The notes beneath the pieces were generated by a model. That model worked only from the letters and a program-made list of their open reading frames with translations, was not told where the DNA came from and ran no database searches. This document shows positions 1 through 12,694 of a DNA stretch of 64,000 bases, one piece after another (positions within the stretch are counted from its first letter, which is position 1; each line of letters begins with the position of its first letter). This DNA is from Paracamarosporium sp. OC-R06-R3. Taxonomy: Eukaryota; Ascomycota; Dothideomycetes; Pleosporales; Didymosphaeriaceae. The translations under genes and the position numbers were made by a program. The DNA is taken from positions 1 to 64,000 of the forward strand of contig JACVRA010000022.1 in assembly GCA_019828545.1 (NCBI GenBank). Reading direction: 5' to 3'.

Positions 1-155
1 CGACGTGCATTGACTGCCAAGACACGGTAGCCGACCGGCCCAAGCTATTTCGGGCGATAGCGCAAGCTCTTTGTAGACCAAGTGAGGCCATTCAAGAGCA
101 TTTTGCCTCCAAACCAAGCACGTATCCTTAACATTGACTTATTATGCACTGTAGT

Positions 156-947
156 TTACAAAATTGTGTCATCGTCCGAAGCCCTCCACTTCCGGCTCCA
201 TCTTCCCAACTGCTCGAAATCCCTACACACCCTCTTAGTGCCCCACCCCGGCGCCGTTGCTTCCCCAGTCTCATCCACCTCGAGGTCCTCCAAGTTACTA
301 TCCGCGGCACATATCAGTGCCTGCCTCAAGTATTCGAAACAATGATCCATGTGATAGAAAGTGACGTTCGCACCCATATTCTCTATGTAATGGTTCACTA
401 GCGAGTGCTTGTGCTGCAATTTGTACACTTCGTTAAGACGGGCATAATACGCAATGCGTATGCCATGCAGACAATGGATCCCGTGGTACGCAGCAAGTGC
501 TTTAGGTGGTGATGCGAGTTGTGGATGGTACACAAAGCCTTTGCCTTTGGGGATGAGGTCTTCCCAGGCTTTCTGTGTTTCGGCGGAGGGGCTGCCGACG
601 AAGGTACGGTTTTCAATCCAGACTTGGGGCGTGTTACCTGATGGTTCTGCAAGAAACATATTAGATTATTTACACGAAGGTGTAGGATCGCATCTGAGGG
701 AGAATCTCTTGCGGATATAGCCATCACTGTATGGAGTGCCAACAGGCCAGCGACTCCACGTCAGACCGAAGACCACTCCAAGCAGCGCAATCAAGATATG
801 TGATGCCACTTTTTTCCAGAGAAATGCTTTCTCACTTTGCTGATGCGGTGTTTTGGTCGGCTTGATCGGTGTAGTTGGCTCGTTTTCATCAACTGGTAAT
901 GATGAGTATCGACCATTAAGACTGTTAAAGCGTTCGAAAAAAATCAT
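156..947 (-). CDS. UstYa-like (DUF3328) protein
   Basis: Likely member of the fungal UstYa/DUF3328 family, copper-dependent oxidases or cyclases often found in ribosomal-peptide and other secondary-metabolite clusters. Exon 1 (947 down to about 728) encodes a polar cytosolic start and one membrane anchor (around HILIALLGVVFGLTW). Exon 2 (about 646 down to 156) carries the two diagnostic HxxHC motifs, HGIHC and HMDHC, about 40 residues apart, after the family-typical stretch with FVGSPS and KAWEDL. The acceptor TTTCTTGCAG is clear. The donor is not: GTGATG at 727 keeps frame and gives about 236 residues, while the stronger GTAAAT site would leave an intron of only 27 nt. No precursor-peptide gene or other cluster enzyme is visible nearby, but the window edge cuts the neighbourhood. 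Family call firm, substrate unknown. Confidence 0.82.
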
Positions 948-2340
948 TGCGCAGGAGTTGTAGAAATATCGCGAAAGTCTCTGGAGTCTCTAAGCTTCTA
1001 TTCAAGTAGATAGATCGAGCTTGTAGCTAGGCGTGCAATCCGTTTTGCTTTTGTGAATAGACAAAGGGGCAACTGCTTTTCTTAATCCTATTCACCTACA
1101 AATCAGGTATAGTCGACTCCAAACTCGGAGGTTCTTCTTATCCGATGAATTGTCATCAGAACCTAACTCGTGCTGTGCCGTTACTTGTTCTGATTCACTA
1201 GATGTTGTGAGGCGTTGTCTCGCATGTGCAGTCTTTGATTAAATCGTAAGTATGAGAACAGAACCAGGCTCGGCGGTTCGACAATCATCAACATAAAAAT
1301 GTACACAAGAACATGCGGAAAGTGAATCTGCAAAGCGAGCACAACAGCTTTTCATGATTGGATATTGAATAAATTTAGGACATAGGCCAAGGTTATCCCA
1401 TTATACCACAACACAACAAAATCCAAAATCAAGTCATTCACTGAGCACACCTTAAAACGAACACAACACGACCATCTCAAGCAAGCCCTTCAGCAACTTC
1501 AACAAAGAAAAAGACCTACCAGCCAACTCCAACTCCACCTCCCTCCCACCTTTACCCCCCAAACCCCCACCACCAACCCAGCATAAACCTTCCTATTCTA
1601 TCCCCCAAACCCTTACACATTCCTCCTCACCAACCCACGCATTCCACGCACACCGCACCGCACCGACCTACGACAGACACAGACCCCCAAATCCCCTACC
1701 ACATGACACTCCCCCCTTCGGAATAAGATGAGACGAAGATACCCGCAGCCCGGCACCGGCGTCGAAACGCGTAGGGTCTTTTCGCATTCCAAGGCGTAGG
1801 CAGGCAGGCAGGCAGGCAGGCGGGTTGGTAGACGGCACAGCCACCTTTTGTTCACGCGTCTGAGGGTAGCGCGATGGAATGCTGTGGCCCCGCGTTTAGA
1901 AGCCCGAGGCTACTGGGCAGGCGATGCGGAGGGGATGTCTGAGGAGGGTGGGTAATCGCCGAGGGAGCTGGGTGTATGTCGGGGATGCACGAGAGGAAGA
2001 GGAAGAGGCGCAGCGGCCGTGGCGCCGCCATGTCATGCCATGTTGCACGAGGGCGCCACATCACTGCATCACCACATCACGTACACACGACACAGGCAGA
2101 CTACGCGGGGACAACCGAGTTAAAAAAACAAAAGAACGAACATTTATTCCACTCGAGTGTACAATTGATGAGGCGTACGGGCGTCGGAAAAAATGTACAT
2201 CTAAATAGAGGACTAAGGATAAGGATATAAAGCCATACGCGCCTCGAGAAGATTAAGGCTTTCTGCAGATATACACACAAACATGCACTCCTCACACGCT
2301 ATGCAAAAGGTTGAACGATGCTCAGGCTACCCGCGAATCC
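948..2340. other. Intergenic, no gene seen
   Basis: Upstream DNA of the UstYa-like gene and 3' flank of the GH72 gene. A pyrimidine- and CCA-rich stretch (about 1440-1620) and a CAGG microsatellite are present. The short open frames here have low-complexity translations and no recognisable domain. Confidence 0.6.
1801..1820. repeat. (CAGG)5 microsatellite
   Basis: Five perfect CAGG units, followed by a degenerate CGGG. It is intergenic. Confidence 0.95.
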
Positions 2341-3996
2341 TTACAACAAGATCATGGCGGCGCCCGATGCGACGGCGCCGAACATGTATGCTGCGATACC
2401 GAAGTAGCCGACGGAGACGTGGGAAACGGTGAGGCCACCGGCGGCAGCGCCCTTGCTGCCAGTTGAATCTCCGCTGGCACCGGTGGCAGCAGCGGCGCCG
2501 CCAGAGAGAGTACCAGTGCCGGCCTCGCCGGCCTGCTCGAGGAGGGTGCCGCAGCTAGCGGCCGTGGTGGCAGCAGCCTTCTTGAGAGTAGCAGAGCCCT
2601 TGAAGTCGCAAGCATCGGCAGCCTTGTTCTGGGCCTTGTAGTAGGCGTTGAGGGCGAAGGCGAGCTGCTCCTTGGGCTTGCACATGCCGTAAGCGCCGTA
2701 GGGGCCGACGGTGTGGTTGCGGTTGATGCCAGCACAGTACTTGCCCTCCTTCATACCGCAGACAACACCGAAGAGAGAGCCGATGTCCTCGTCGTCCTCG
2801 ACAGAGTCGGAAACGTCGCATGCAATGGTGTCCATCATGCAGCTGCAGGCCTGGGCGTTGACAACAGGAGGGAGAGGGTCAGAGGCCGCACCCCAGTCGC
2901 TGTTGACGCTGGGGCACTTGGCAGCTGCGGTGTTGGTAGGGCTGTAGTCGGCCATCTTGACGCCGGTAGGAGTGGCCTTGGCGATTTCGCTGGAAAGGTT
3001 GTCGAAGTCGTCGTTGGGAGTAACCTTGTTGCCGCTGACCTTGACGAGACCGAACTTGTTCTCCTCTTCGTGGTACATGTAGACGATACCGCCAGACCAA
3101 ACGTCAGTCATCTGCTTGCCGTAGAGCGCGCCAACCTCGGTGAATAGACGGGGGCGGACTTCGTTGCAGCCATACTCGGCGAAGAACACGGGGACGTTGT
3201 AGCTCTCGAACTCCTTGGTGCGCACATCGAAGCCAGACTTCTCGAAAGACGATTTGCCGCACCATGAGTAGATGTTGTAACCCCAGAAGTCGATCGCATC
3301 GGTACGGTCACCGCAGTCGAAGTAGCTGGCTAGGTTCTCACGGATGTCGGCATCGTCGTTGGTGGCATATCCAACACCGATGGTGCGGTAACCCTTAGAC
3401 TTGATGTACGACTTGGAGTCGCGGACAGCGGCCTTGACGAAGGCACTGGCAAAGGTGTTGTTCTTCTGGTTGGACACCTCGTTACCGGCAAAGAAACCAA
3501 GGGTGTTGCTGTACTGCTGCATCTCGTCGATGACTGACGTGTAACGCTCAAAGAGGTTCGTGTTCCACTCAGGGTCGTCACGGTTGATGGATGTTTTAGG
3601 TTCAGACAAGTCGGCGACGACATAGATACCGGCGTCCTGGAGAGCAGTCATACACTCCTTGTGGTCCTTGGTGGGGTCGATGGCGTACACACGGATCGTG
3701 TTGGTTCGGAGCTTCTTCAGGTATTCGATGTCGCGCTTGCACGCTGAGGTGTCGGCCAAAGGATCCGTGTAGTCGGCGCTTGCGTTGGTCGAGCCGGCTG
3801 CACCGACGCCCTGCTGGTAGGCCACACCGCGCATGAAGCTGTCAAGAGTTAGAGGAGGTCGAGGCGAAGACGTAGCTACTCACAATTGTGTGCCATTAGT
3901 CTTGTAGAAGAACTTGTTCCCCTTGATAACGATAGGGTCCACTTGCGCCAAAGCGGCGCCTGCGAACAGCGCAGAGGCTGCGATGGAGAATTTCAT
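2341..3996 (-). CDS. gel: GPI-anchored beta-1,3-glucanosyltransferase, GH72 + CBM43
   Basis: Gel/Gas1-family enzyme that cuts beta-1,3-glucan and transfers the new reducing end to another chain, lengthening glucan in the cell wall. Exon 1 (3996-3884) encodes a signal peptide ending near ALAQ. A 45-nt intron (GTGAGT...GACAG) joins it to exon 2 (3838-2341), restoring GTQFFMRGVAYQ; total 536 residues. The two GH72 glutamates are visible: acid/base in FFAGNEVSN (about E158) and nucleophile in VFFAEYGCNE (about E259). A cysteine-rich CBM43/X8 module follows (CSCMMDTIAC ... YGMCKPKEQ). Next come a Ser/Gly/Ala-rich linker and a hydrophobic end, as expected for GPI attachment. The CBM43 places it with Gas1- and Gel4-type rather than short Gel1-type enzymes. 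It is divergent from FKS1. Confidence 0.95.
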
Positions 3997-5766
3997 GTTG
4001 AGCAAGATGCTATGCAGTCGATGTTGGATAAAGCGCAAGCAGCGCGGAAAAGCACTCTGCAGTCGTGAAACACAGTCTGTAAATCACGCAAGGGGCGTTG
4101 AAAGTTGTATATACACGCGGGTCGCGAGTAAAGAGCCGGAGGCGGAAGGAGCGTTGGGTACAATTAAAACAAGTATCTGTAGAGAGCGTGGGTAAACAAT
4201 AAGGAATGAAGAAACACGCGTGAAGCAGCTCAAGTAAAAGAGTGTATGGAGTGCTGGAGTCGCGGAGCAAAGTGAAGCTCATACAACTCGGGGTTCACCC
4301 CTGAGCGTCCCGAAACGGCTAGGATGCATGGTCTCGCCCACCCACTCCACAATTGTCCGTCGCAATCTTCTGGCTATTGAAAGACACAGCGAACCAGAGC
4401 TCGCCGTGGCCTTCGAATGCGTGGAAGTCGAGTCGCTTCTCCAATTGCGATCCGGCTCTTTTGTTTCTTCAGGGCGCCAGGACTGAATCTCGCGCGCCTA
4501 TGCTACGGGACGGCGTTGTGCATGCAAAGCGATCCACAAGTCTAGATGCAACACACAATGCCCCACCTGTGCCTGCGTCAAAATCCTAAATTAAGGCTTC
4601 TGGAACTCCACCTCGGACTGGTGACGAGACATGGCGCTTTGACCCGTTTGAAGGCTGCACCCGACTTCACGTCAGACGTCAGAAGGCCGTGGCAGACGGG
4701 TTTACGCGGGGGGTAGTTTGGAAGCGTTTCTTGTGCGGGTGCAGGTACAGGCAGAGACAGAGGCGTAGATACATGGTACAAAAGAGCGCAAAGGCCGGTG
4801 CAGCTGGCCGGGTCGCGTTTCAGCACAGTACCCGCTGAAAATCCAGTGGCAGGTTCTTCACGCCATCTACTTGGAATCAACGGCTGTTCTCGGTCTGCGC
4901 ATGGCTGCTGTACGAGAGAATGCGCAGCAACCGCAAGAGGCAGGTCTGTACATGGCCGAAGGAACTGCTCTACTTATGGAGACGCCTTCGGAGTCGGTAG
5001 GTTGGTCGCAGGCGGCTGGGTAAGCAAGCTTGCGTAAGACGTGTGCCGAAGTGGATTGCTGTGCGGGCGAGCATGTTGTGCACGCTTGAGGAGTAGTCCT
5101 GTGGCTGGGTCAGCAATCTCGATTGGGACCGGGACTGAGTAGGCTAGACTGTTAGAGCGGACGAGTGTCCAAAGGTGCCACGCGGCGCCGCGGAAGCTAG
5201 GCGTAGGATAATCGATAATCAGAATCAAGGCAGGTTGCTAATAATTCTACGAACCGGGGCCCATGCAGCGCAGAAATGACAATTTCGTCATGGCGATGGC
5301 GCTAGGGACGGCTTCATCGGTGGGCCGAGGAGGAGCGAGTGGAAGGGGTTAGCAGAACGAGGCATCCACAATGGCCGGCGGTGGGTTTGGTGCAAGTGTT
5401 GAGCTCCTGAGGGCAAAGCCTTCAGCCCCGTTGTGCTGCGACGGTTTGGCAGGGATGGACGACGGCGCCACCGTCGACTTGAGCCGTCGACGATAAGCCT
5501 ATCGCGCCAGGGGGGCAGGCAAGTTGGCACGTCCAATCTCATGCCGGCCAGGGTGGCTTCCGGCAGCGGCCATGCCTCTTTGCGCTCGTGTCGTTTGATC
5601 GCCCGACGGGCCAACCGGCCGCAAATCGTCCATCTGCCAGTGAGCGCCTTGGTGACGTGCTGCAAAGGCGCGGTTGGTTGACGGCGGGAGGCGGGAGTCG
5701 ACCAGCACCAGAGCACCAGCGCTACGTCTGCCACCAGTCGCTGTACCGGTACTCTGCTGTGTACTG

Positions 5767-5801
5767 CGTACAGTGTACAGTGTACAGTGTACAGTGTACA
5801 G
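5767..5801. repeat. TGTACAG tandem repeat, 5 units
   Basis: Heptamer TGTACAG repeated five times; the first unit is CGTACAG. TGTACA is itself palindromic, so the array is a row of near-palindromes. Confidence 0.95.
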
Positions 5802-6480
5802 CACAAGCAGCCGGGGATCGGGGGGCACCAGCGTCTACTCTATCTAGATGTGCTTATTTTTACAATGCCGATCTGCGCTGCTCTACACGGCGATCCCGCC
5901 ACGCTCGCTCGCGTCGAGCTCGACGAGGAATGGGAATGCACTCACGCGCCGCGAGCCGAGCATGGGCAGCCGCATACGTCTCCCATTCTGCGCCCTCTAA
6001 ACCTGCTAGACGAGGGCGAAAAGTGGCGACGCTCGCTGGCCGTCCAGGAAATCCTGGATCGCGGCCCTAGCGCCAGCGTTGAGGCGAGCAAGCGGCGGCG
6101 AGGATTCGCTGCCAAGCCGTGAGCGCTCCAGCCCCTGAGTGAATACCCATTATTGCCATAAACCTGCCGCTCCCTGCCCGTTCGCATTCTTCTTGCACGT
6201 CGCTCTCTTCCCCAGGCCGCCGACCCCCGCCCGTGTTTTTTCCTTCTGTCTGTCGTTTGCACTCCCGCGTGCGAGAGACACTCTGCTTCGTGCCTGCCTC
6301 GAGCGCGGAGATCCGTCGCGGTTGAGCTAGCAGCACCTGCCACGCGTATAGCTGTTGTCGAAGCAACACCCTCAGCTACCGCCTGCACCCGCCGCACCGT
6401 CACTCGCTCTCCCGCAACCCACAGCCCCTCGACTCGTCCGTCGACCTCGCCAAGCGCTTCCCTAACAAACAAAGCACGCC

Positions 6481-6507
6481 CTCGACCCTCGACCCTCGAC
6501 CCTCGAC
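6481..6507. repeat. CTCGACC tandem repeat
   Basis: Heptamer CTCGACC repeated about 3.9 times in the pyrimidine-rich leader region of FKS1, about 280 bp before its start codon. Confidence 0.9.
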
Positions 6508-6782
6508 GCCGGGACTGTCCGTTCCACCTTCGCTCGCAAATTCCTCGCGTCAACACTTGTTCCGACACACTCGCTACCTTTGGATCCGCACCCGCCTCCT
6601 ACCTCTTAATCACGAGGCTGTGCCACTACTCTTAATCTCGCTCCCGCTGCTCCTGATGCACATTGTTTGAGGTACGCACTCTCCGACCCCTGGTGTTTCA
6701 GGCACGCCCCGCCCCGCCCCAGACAAGCATTCCTGTTGACACCCGCCCACAGCTTTACATCGCACCTTAATTCTCCGCCACC

Positions 6783-9700
6783 ATGTCTGCACATCCGCAG
6801 GGCGGCCACTATGACGATGGCTACGGCCATCAGGGCCAGCAAGACGCCTACTATCACGACGATCAGTACGGCCAGTACCACGACGACCAGCGTGGCGCCT
6901 ACCACGATCAGCAGGGTCACGGCGATGCCTATTACGATGAATCGTGTGTACCCCTCCTCGCTTCTGATGTTCCTTGAGCTAATCCGGCTGCAGAGCCTAC
7001 TATGACGGCCAGCAAGGCGGTCAATATCAACAGAACGGCTACTACGACGATCGTGGCCAGCAGGGCTATCAAGACGAGTATTACAACGATCAGTATTACG
7101 ACCAGGGAGGGCATGGTCAGGACGGTTATGGGTCAGTTCCATGCAAAGCATCCAATTAGCCACAAACTAACGGCTGAACAGCGCGAGACCCCGCCGCCAG
7201 CACGACTCTGAGGAGGACTCGGAGACGTTCAGCGATTTCACCATGCGCTCAGACATGGCTCGCGCCACTGACATGGACTACTACGGCCGCGGCGATGAAC
7301 GGTACAACAGCTACGGTGGTGGCGGTCAGTACCGCCCCCCATCGTCTCAGATCTCGTATGGCGGCAACCGTTCCTCTGGAGCCTCGACGCCCATCTACGG
7401 CATGGACTACACCAATGCTCTTCCCGCCGGCCAGCGTTCGCGAGAGCCCTACCCGGCCTGGACCGCCGAAGCACAGATCCCTTGCACAAAGGAGGAGATC
7501 GAGGATATCTTCTTGGAATTGACTTCCAAGTTCGGTTTCCAACGGGATAGCATGAGGAATGTGTACGACCACTTCATGACCCTCCTCGACTCGCGAGCGT
7601 CTCGCATGTCGCCCAACCAGGCTCTTCTCTCGCTACACGCAGACTACATTGGCGGTGAAAACGCCAACTACCGCCGATGGTACTTCGCTGCCCATCTTGA
7701 TTTGGACGATGCCGTTGGTTTCTCAAACATGAAGCTCGGAAAGGCGAACCGGAGAACCCGGAAAGCCCGGAAGGCGGCAAAGAAGGCAGCGTCAGAGAAC
7801 CCTGGCAATGAGCAGGAAGTTCTGGATGCGTACGAAGGCGACAACAGTCTTGAAGCCGCCGAATACCGGTGGAAGACGCGCATGAACCGCATGTCTCAAC
7901 AGGACCGTGTGCGACAGATTGCTCTTTACCTGCTCTGCTGGGGTGAAGCCAACCAAGTCCGTTACATGCCTGAGTGTCTGTGCTTCATTTTCAAGTGTGC
8001 CGATGACTGGCTCAACTCGCCTGCCGGCCAAGCGCAGACTGAGCCCATTGAAGAGTTCACTTACCTCAACAACGTAATTACTCCGCTATACCAGTTCTGC
8101 CGAGACCAAGGCTACGAGATCCAGGACGGCAAGTACGTGCGCCGCGAACGCGATCACGCTGCCATCATTGGTTACGATGACATCAACCAGCTCTTCTGGT
8201 ACCCGGAAGGCCTGGAGCGTATCGTGATGGAGGACAAGTCTCGTCTTGTCGATCTGCCCCCGGCTGAACGATTTGCGAAGCTGAAGGACGTCGTTTGGAA
8301 GAAGGTCTTCTTCAAGACCTACTACGAACGGCGATCATGGTTCCACATGATGGTAAACTTCAACCGTATCTGGGTCATCCACGTTGCAGCTTTCTGGTTT
8401 TACACCTCCTACAACTCGAAACCGGTGTATACGAAGAATTACGAACAACAAATCGACCAGCAACCTACCGACGCCGCAACCTTGTCTGCTATAGGTCTCG
8501 GTGGTACCGTTGCTGCCTTCATTCAAGTGCTGGCCACTCTTTGCGAATGGGCTTATGTTCCTCGAAAGTGGGCCGGTGCTCAGCACTTGACTAAACGGTT
8601 ACTCTTCTTGATCCTGGTCCTGGTCATCAATGCTGCTCCCGCCGTCTACATCTTTGTCATGGACAACCAAGAGGGTACGATTCCAAAGATCCTAGGAATT
8701 GTACAGTTCATCATCGCATTGATCACGTTCTTCTTCTTCTCGGTTATGCCTTTGGGTGGCCTCTTCGGCAGCTACATGAAGCGCAATTCCCGTCAGTACG
8801 TTGCCAGCCAGACTTTCACTGCCAGCTACCCCCGTCTCAAGGGTAATGACATGTGGATGTCATACGGTCTGTGGGTAATGGTCTTCGCTGCCAAATTCTC
8901 TGAGTCCTACTTCTTCTTGACTCTATCGCTCAAGGATCCGATCCGTATTCTGTCCCACATGAAGAAGCCTGCGTGTCTCGGTGACAAGATCATTGGAGAT
9001 GTCTTGTGCAAATACCAACCTCGCATTCTCCTTGGTCTGATGTACTTCACCAGCTTGGTCCTCTTCTTCTTGGATACCTACCTCTGGTACATCATTCTGA
9101 ACATGATCTTTTCCGTATCTCGCTCCTTCTACCTTGGTATCTCCATCTGGACGCCGTGGAGGAATATCTTCTCTCGCCTTCCGAAGCGTATCTATTCCAA
9201 GGTTTTGGCCACTACAGATATGGAGATCAAGTACAAGCCCAAAGTACTCATCTCTCAGATCTGGAACGCTATCGTTATTTCCATGTACCGCGAGCATCTT
9301 CTAGCCATCGATCACGTTCAGAAGTTGCTCTACCACCAGGTTCCCTCCGAACAGGAAGGCAAGAGGACTCTCCGTGCTCCCACTTTCTTCGTCTCTCAGG
9401 AAGATCACTCGTTTAAGACTGAGTTCTTCCCTGCTCAGAGTGAGGCCGAGCGCCGTATCTCGTTCTTCGCGCAGTCTCTGTCCACTCCCATCCCGGAGCC
9501 GTTGCCTGTCGACAACATGCCTACTTTCACAGTCATGATTCCTCACTACAGCGAGAAGATTCTTCTATCGCTCCGTGAGATCATTCGCGAGGACGAGCCT
9601 TACTCCCGTGTAACTCTCTTGGAGTATCTCAAACAGCTCCACCCTCACGAATGGGACTGCTTTGTCAAGGATACTAAGATTCTTGCTGATGAGACCTCAC

Positions 9701-12694
9701 AATACAACGGAGAATCCGAGAAGGCCGAGAAGGACACAGCCAAGAGCAAGATCGATGATCTTCCCTTTTACTGCATTGGTTTCAAGTCCGCTGCCCCCGA
9801 GTACACTCTTCGAACTCGTATTTGGGCATCTCTCCGATCTCAGACTTTGTACCGTACGATCTCTGGTTTCATGAACTACAGCCGTGCAATCAAACTCCTT
9901 TACCGTGTCGAGAACCCCGAAGTCGTCCAAATGTTCGGCGGCAACTCTGACAAGCTCGAACGCGAACTGGAACGCATGGCTAGGCGCAAGTACAAGATCT
10001 GTGTGTCCATGCAGCGCTACGCCAAGTTCTCCAAGGAGGAACGTGAAAACACCGAGTTCTTGTTGCGAGCCTATCCTGACCTTCAGATTGCTTACCTCGA
10101 CGAGGAGCCCCCAGCCAACGAAGGTGATGAACCCCGCATCTACTCTGCCCTCATCGACGGACACTCTGAGATCATGGACAACGGCATGCGTCGACCCAAG
10201 TTCCGCATTCAGCTCTCCGGCAACCCTATCCTTGGTGACGGAAAGTCTGACAACCAGAACCACTGCATCATTTTCTACCGTGGCGAGTACATCCAATTGA
10301 TCGACGCTAACCAGGACAACTATCTCGAGGAATGTCTCAAGATTCGTAGCGTCCTCGCCGAATTTGAGGAAATGACCACCGACAATGTTTCTCCGTACAC
10401 CCCTGGCATCCCCAACCCCAACTTCAACCCCGTTGCCATCCTCGGAGCCCGTGAATACATTTTCTCTGAAAACATCGGTATCCTTGGTGACGTTGCCGCC
10501 GGTAAGGAACAGACTTTCGGTACTATGTTCGCCCGTACTCTGGCTCAGATTGGTGGCAAACTCCACTACGGTCATCCCGATTTCCTGAACGGTATTTTCA
10601 TGACCACCCGTGGCGGTGTTTCCAAGGCACAGAAGGGTCTTCATCTGAACGAAGATATTTACGCTGGTATGAACGCTCTCCTCCGTGGTGGCAGGATAAA
10701 GCACTGCGAGTACTACCAATGTGGTAAGGGTCGTGATCTTGGTTTCGGCTCCATTCTCAACTTCACCACCAAGATTGGTACTGGTATGGGCGAGCAGATG
10801 TTGTCTCGTGAGTACTACTACCTCGGTACGCAACTGCCTCTGGATCGCTTCCTCTCGTTCTACTACGCTCACCCGGGTTTCCACATCAACAACTTGTTCA
10901 TTATGTTGTCGGTCCAGTGTTTCATGTTCGTGCTCCTCCATCTTGGTGCGCTCAAGCATGAAACCATCATCTGTCGGTACAACAAGGACATCCCCACCAC
11001 CGATCCGCAGTGGCCCAACGGTTGCGCAAACTTGGTTCCTGTCTATGACTGGGTCGCTCGTTGCATCCTGTCCATCTTCATCGTCTTCTTCATCGCTTTC
11101 GTGCCTCTCGTGGTGCAAGAGTTGACAGAGCGTGGTTTCTGGCGTGCTGCTACCCGTCTGGGTAAGCACTTTTCATCCGCGTCTCCGCTCTTCGAGGTTT
11201 TCGTCTGCCAAATCTACGCCAATGCCCTCACCACCGATCTTTCCTTTGGTGGTGCCCGCTACATCGGTACTGGACGTGGTTTCGCTACCGCACGTATTCC
11301 ATTCGGTATCTTGTACTCGAGGTTCGCTGGACCTTCTATGTATCTGGGTGCTCGGTCCCTGATGATGCTCCTCTTTGGCACTCTCACTGTTTGGGGCCCG
11401 TGGTTGATCTACTTCTGGGCATCCCTGCTGGCGATGTGCATCTCTCCTTTCGTCTTCAACCCGCACCAATTTTCTTGGGACGATTTCTTCATCGACTACC
11501 GCGAATACCTCCGCTGGCTGTCTCGCGGAAACACTCGGTCTCACAGCGCTTCATGGATCGGTTACTGTCGTCTCTCGCGTACGCGACTCACTGGCTACAA
11601 GCGCAAGGTTCTTGGCGATCCGTCTTCCAAGCTCTCTGGTGATGTCCCACGCGCCCGGTTCGCTAACATCTTCATGGGTGAAATCGTCGGACCGCTGGTT
11701 CTGGTCGCCCTTACCCTCATTCCCTACCTCTTCATCAATGCGCAGACTGGTGTCCTGGAGGAGAACAACTCAGGCGAGACTATCGGACAGACCAACTCCC
11801 TTATTCGCGTAGCACTTGTCGCCTTCGGACCCATCGCCGTCAACGCAGGTGTCTTGGCTGGTCTTTTCGCCATGGCTTGTTGCGCTGGTCCCCTGCTGAG
11901 CATGTGCTGCAAGAAGTTCGGTGCTGTCTTGGCTGCTATTGCTCACGCCATCTCCGTCATCATGCTCTTCGCTTTCTGGGTAGTGATGATGTTCCTTGAG
12001 GGCTTCAACTTCACCAAGGCTCTGTTGGGTATGATTGCTGTCGTGGCCATTCAGCGATTCTTCTTCAAGCTTATCATTTCCCTTGCTCTCACTCGTGAGT
12101 TCAAGGCGGATACTGCCAACATCGCCTGGTGGACTGGAAAGTGGTACACTATGGGTTGGCATACGATCTCGCAGCCTGGCCGTGAATTCCTTTGCAAGAT
12201 CACCGAGTTGGGCATGTTCGCTGCCGATTTCATCTTGGGTCACTTCATCCTCTTCATCATGCTTCCGCCCCTGCTGGTGCCCATGGCTGATAAGGTCCAC
12301 TCCGTCATGTTGTTCTGGCTCCGTCCCAGGTATGTTTTCCTCTATTCATTTGTCAAATAGTCAACTAACAGGCTCCAGTCGCCAAATTCGACCTCCCATC
12401 TACTCAATGAAACAGACCAAGCTGCGCAGGAGAAGGGTGGTTCGCTACGCGATCCTCTACTTCGTGCTTTTGGTCGTCTTCATCGCTCTCCTCGTTGGAC
12501 CAGTTGTTGCCGGCAAATTCCTGAAGTTCGACATCTCCATTCCGATGGATCTGCTTCAACCTACTGGCTTGAACAACAACGATACTACGTCCTCGGTCAC
12601 TGGTAGCTGCGTACTCGGCGCGTGCCCTGGTCCCGGTGGAGATGCGGAGGCAACCGACAGCTCCGAGAAGTTCCGTCGGTTTATGGCCTTCTAA
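6783..12694 (+). CDS. FKS1: 1,3-beta-glucan synthase catalytic subunit (GT48)
   Basis: Plasma-membrane enzyme that makes cell-wall beta-1,3-glucan from UDP-glucose; target of echinocandins. Four exons: 6783-6943, 6994-7131, 7182-12329 and 12379-12694. The introns are 49-50 nt, and the product is 1,920 residues, the usual Fks length. The start ATG lies in CCACCATG. The N-terminus is rich in Tyr/Gln/Gly/Asp. Then come the FKS1 domain ([17 protein letters not shown]), a first membrane cluster and the large cytosolic glucan-synthase domain (for example [19 protein letters not shown]). A second membrane cluster runs to the C-terminus. Hot spot 1 reads FLTLSLKDP (about residues 678-686), an unmutated-looking form. 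Hot spot 2 reads [10 protein letters not shown] (from about 1389). Strong codon bias suggests high expression. It appears intact. Confidence 0.98.

Larger units (their letters stand above)
3997..6782. promoter_or_regulatory. Shared upstream region of the GH72 and FKS1 genes
   Basis: About 2.8 kb between two divergently read cell-wall genes. No credible coding region is seen. Open frames on both strands are Arg/Ser/Pro-rich and have no domain. The right end (about 6130-6780) is strongly pyrimidine-rich, with C/T tracts typical of leaders of highly expressed fungal genes. It holds two short tandem repeats, listed separately. Promoter function is inferred from position. Confidence 0.5.

Noticed and set aside
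5942..6568. 208-codon Arg-rich frame in the GH72-FKS1 spacer
   Set aside because: It is low-complexity Arg/Ala/Gly with no domain, and lies opposite the pyrimidine-rich FKS1 leader.
6606..7163. 185-codon hydrophobic frame antisense to the FKS1 5' exons
   Set aside because: The Val/Ile-rich run is the complement of Asp/Tyr/His-rich codons of the FKS1 N-terminus and its intron.
9697..11169. 490-codon open frame antisense to FKS1
   Set aside because: It lies opposite the most strongly codon-biased part of FKS1, where biased third positions remove antisense stops. Its translation has no domain and simply mirrors the sense codons.
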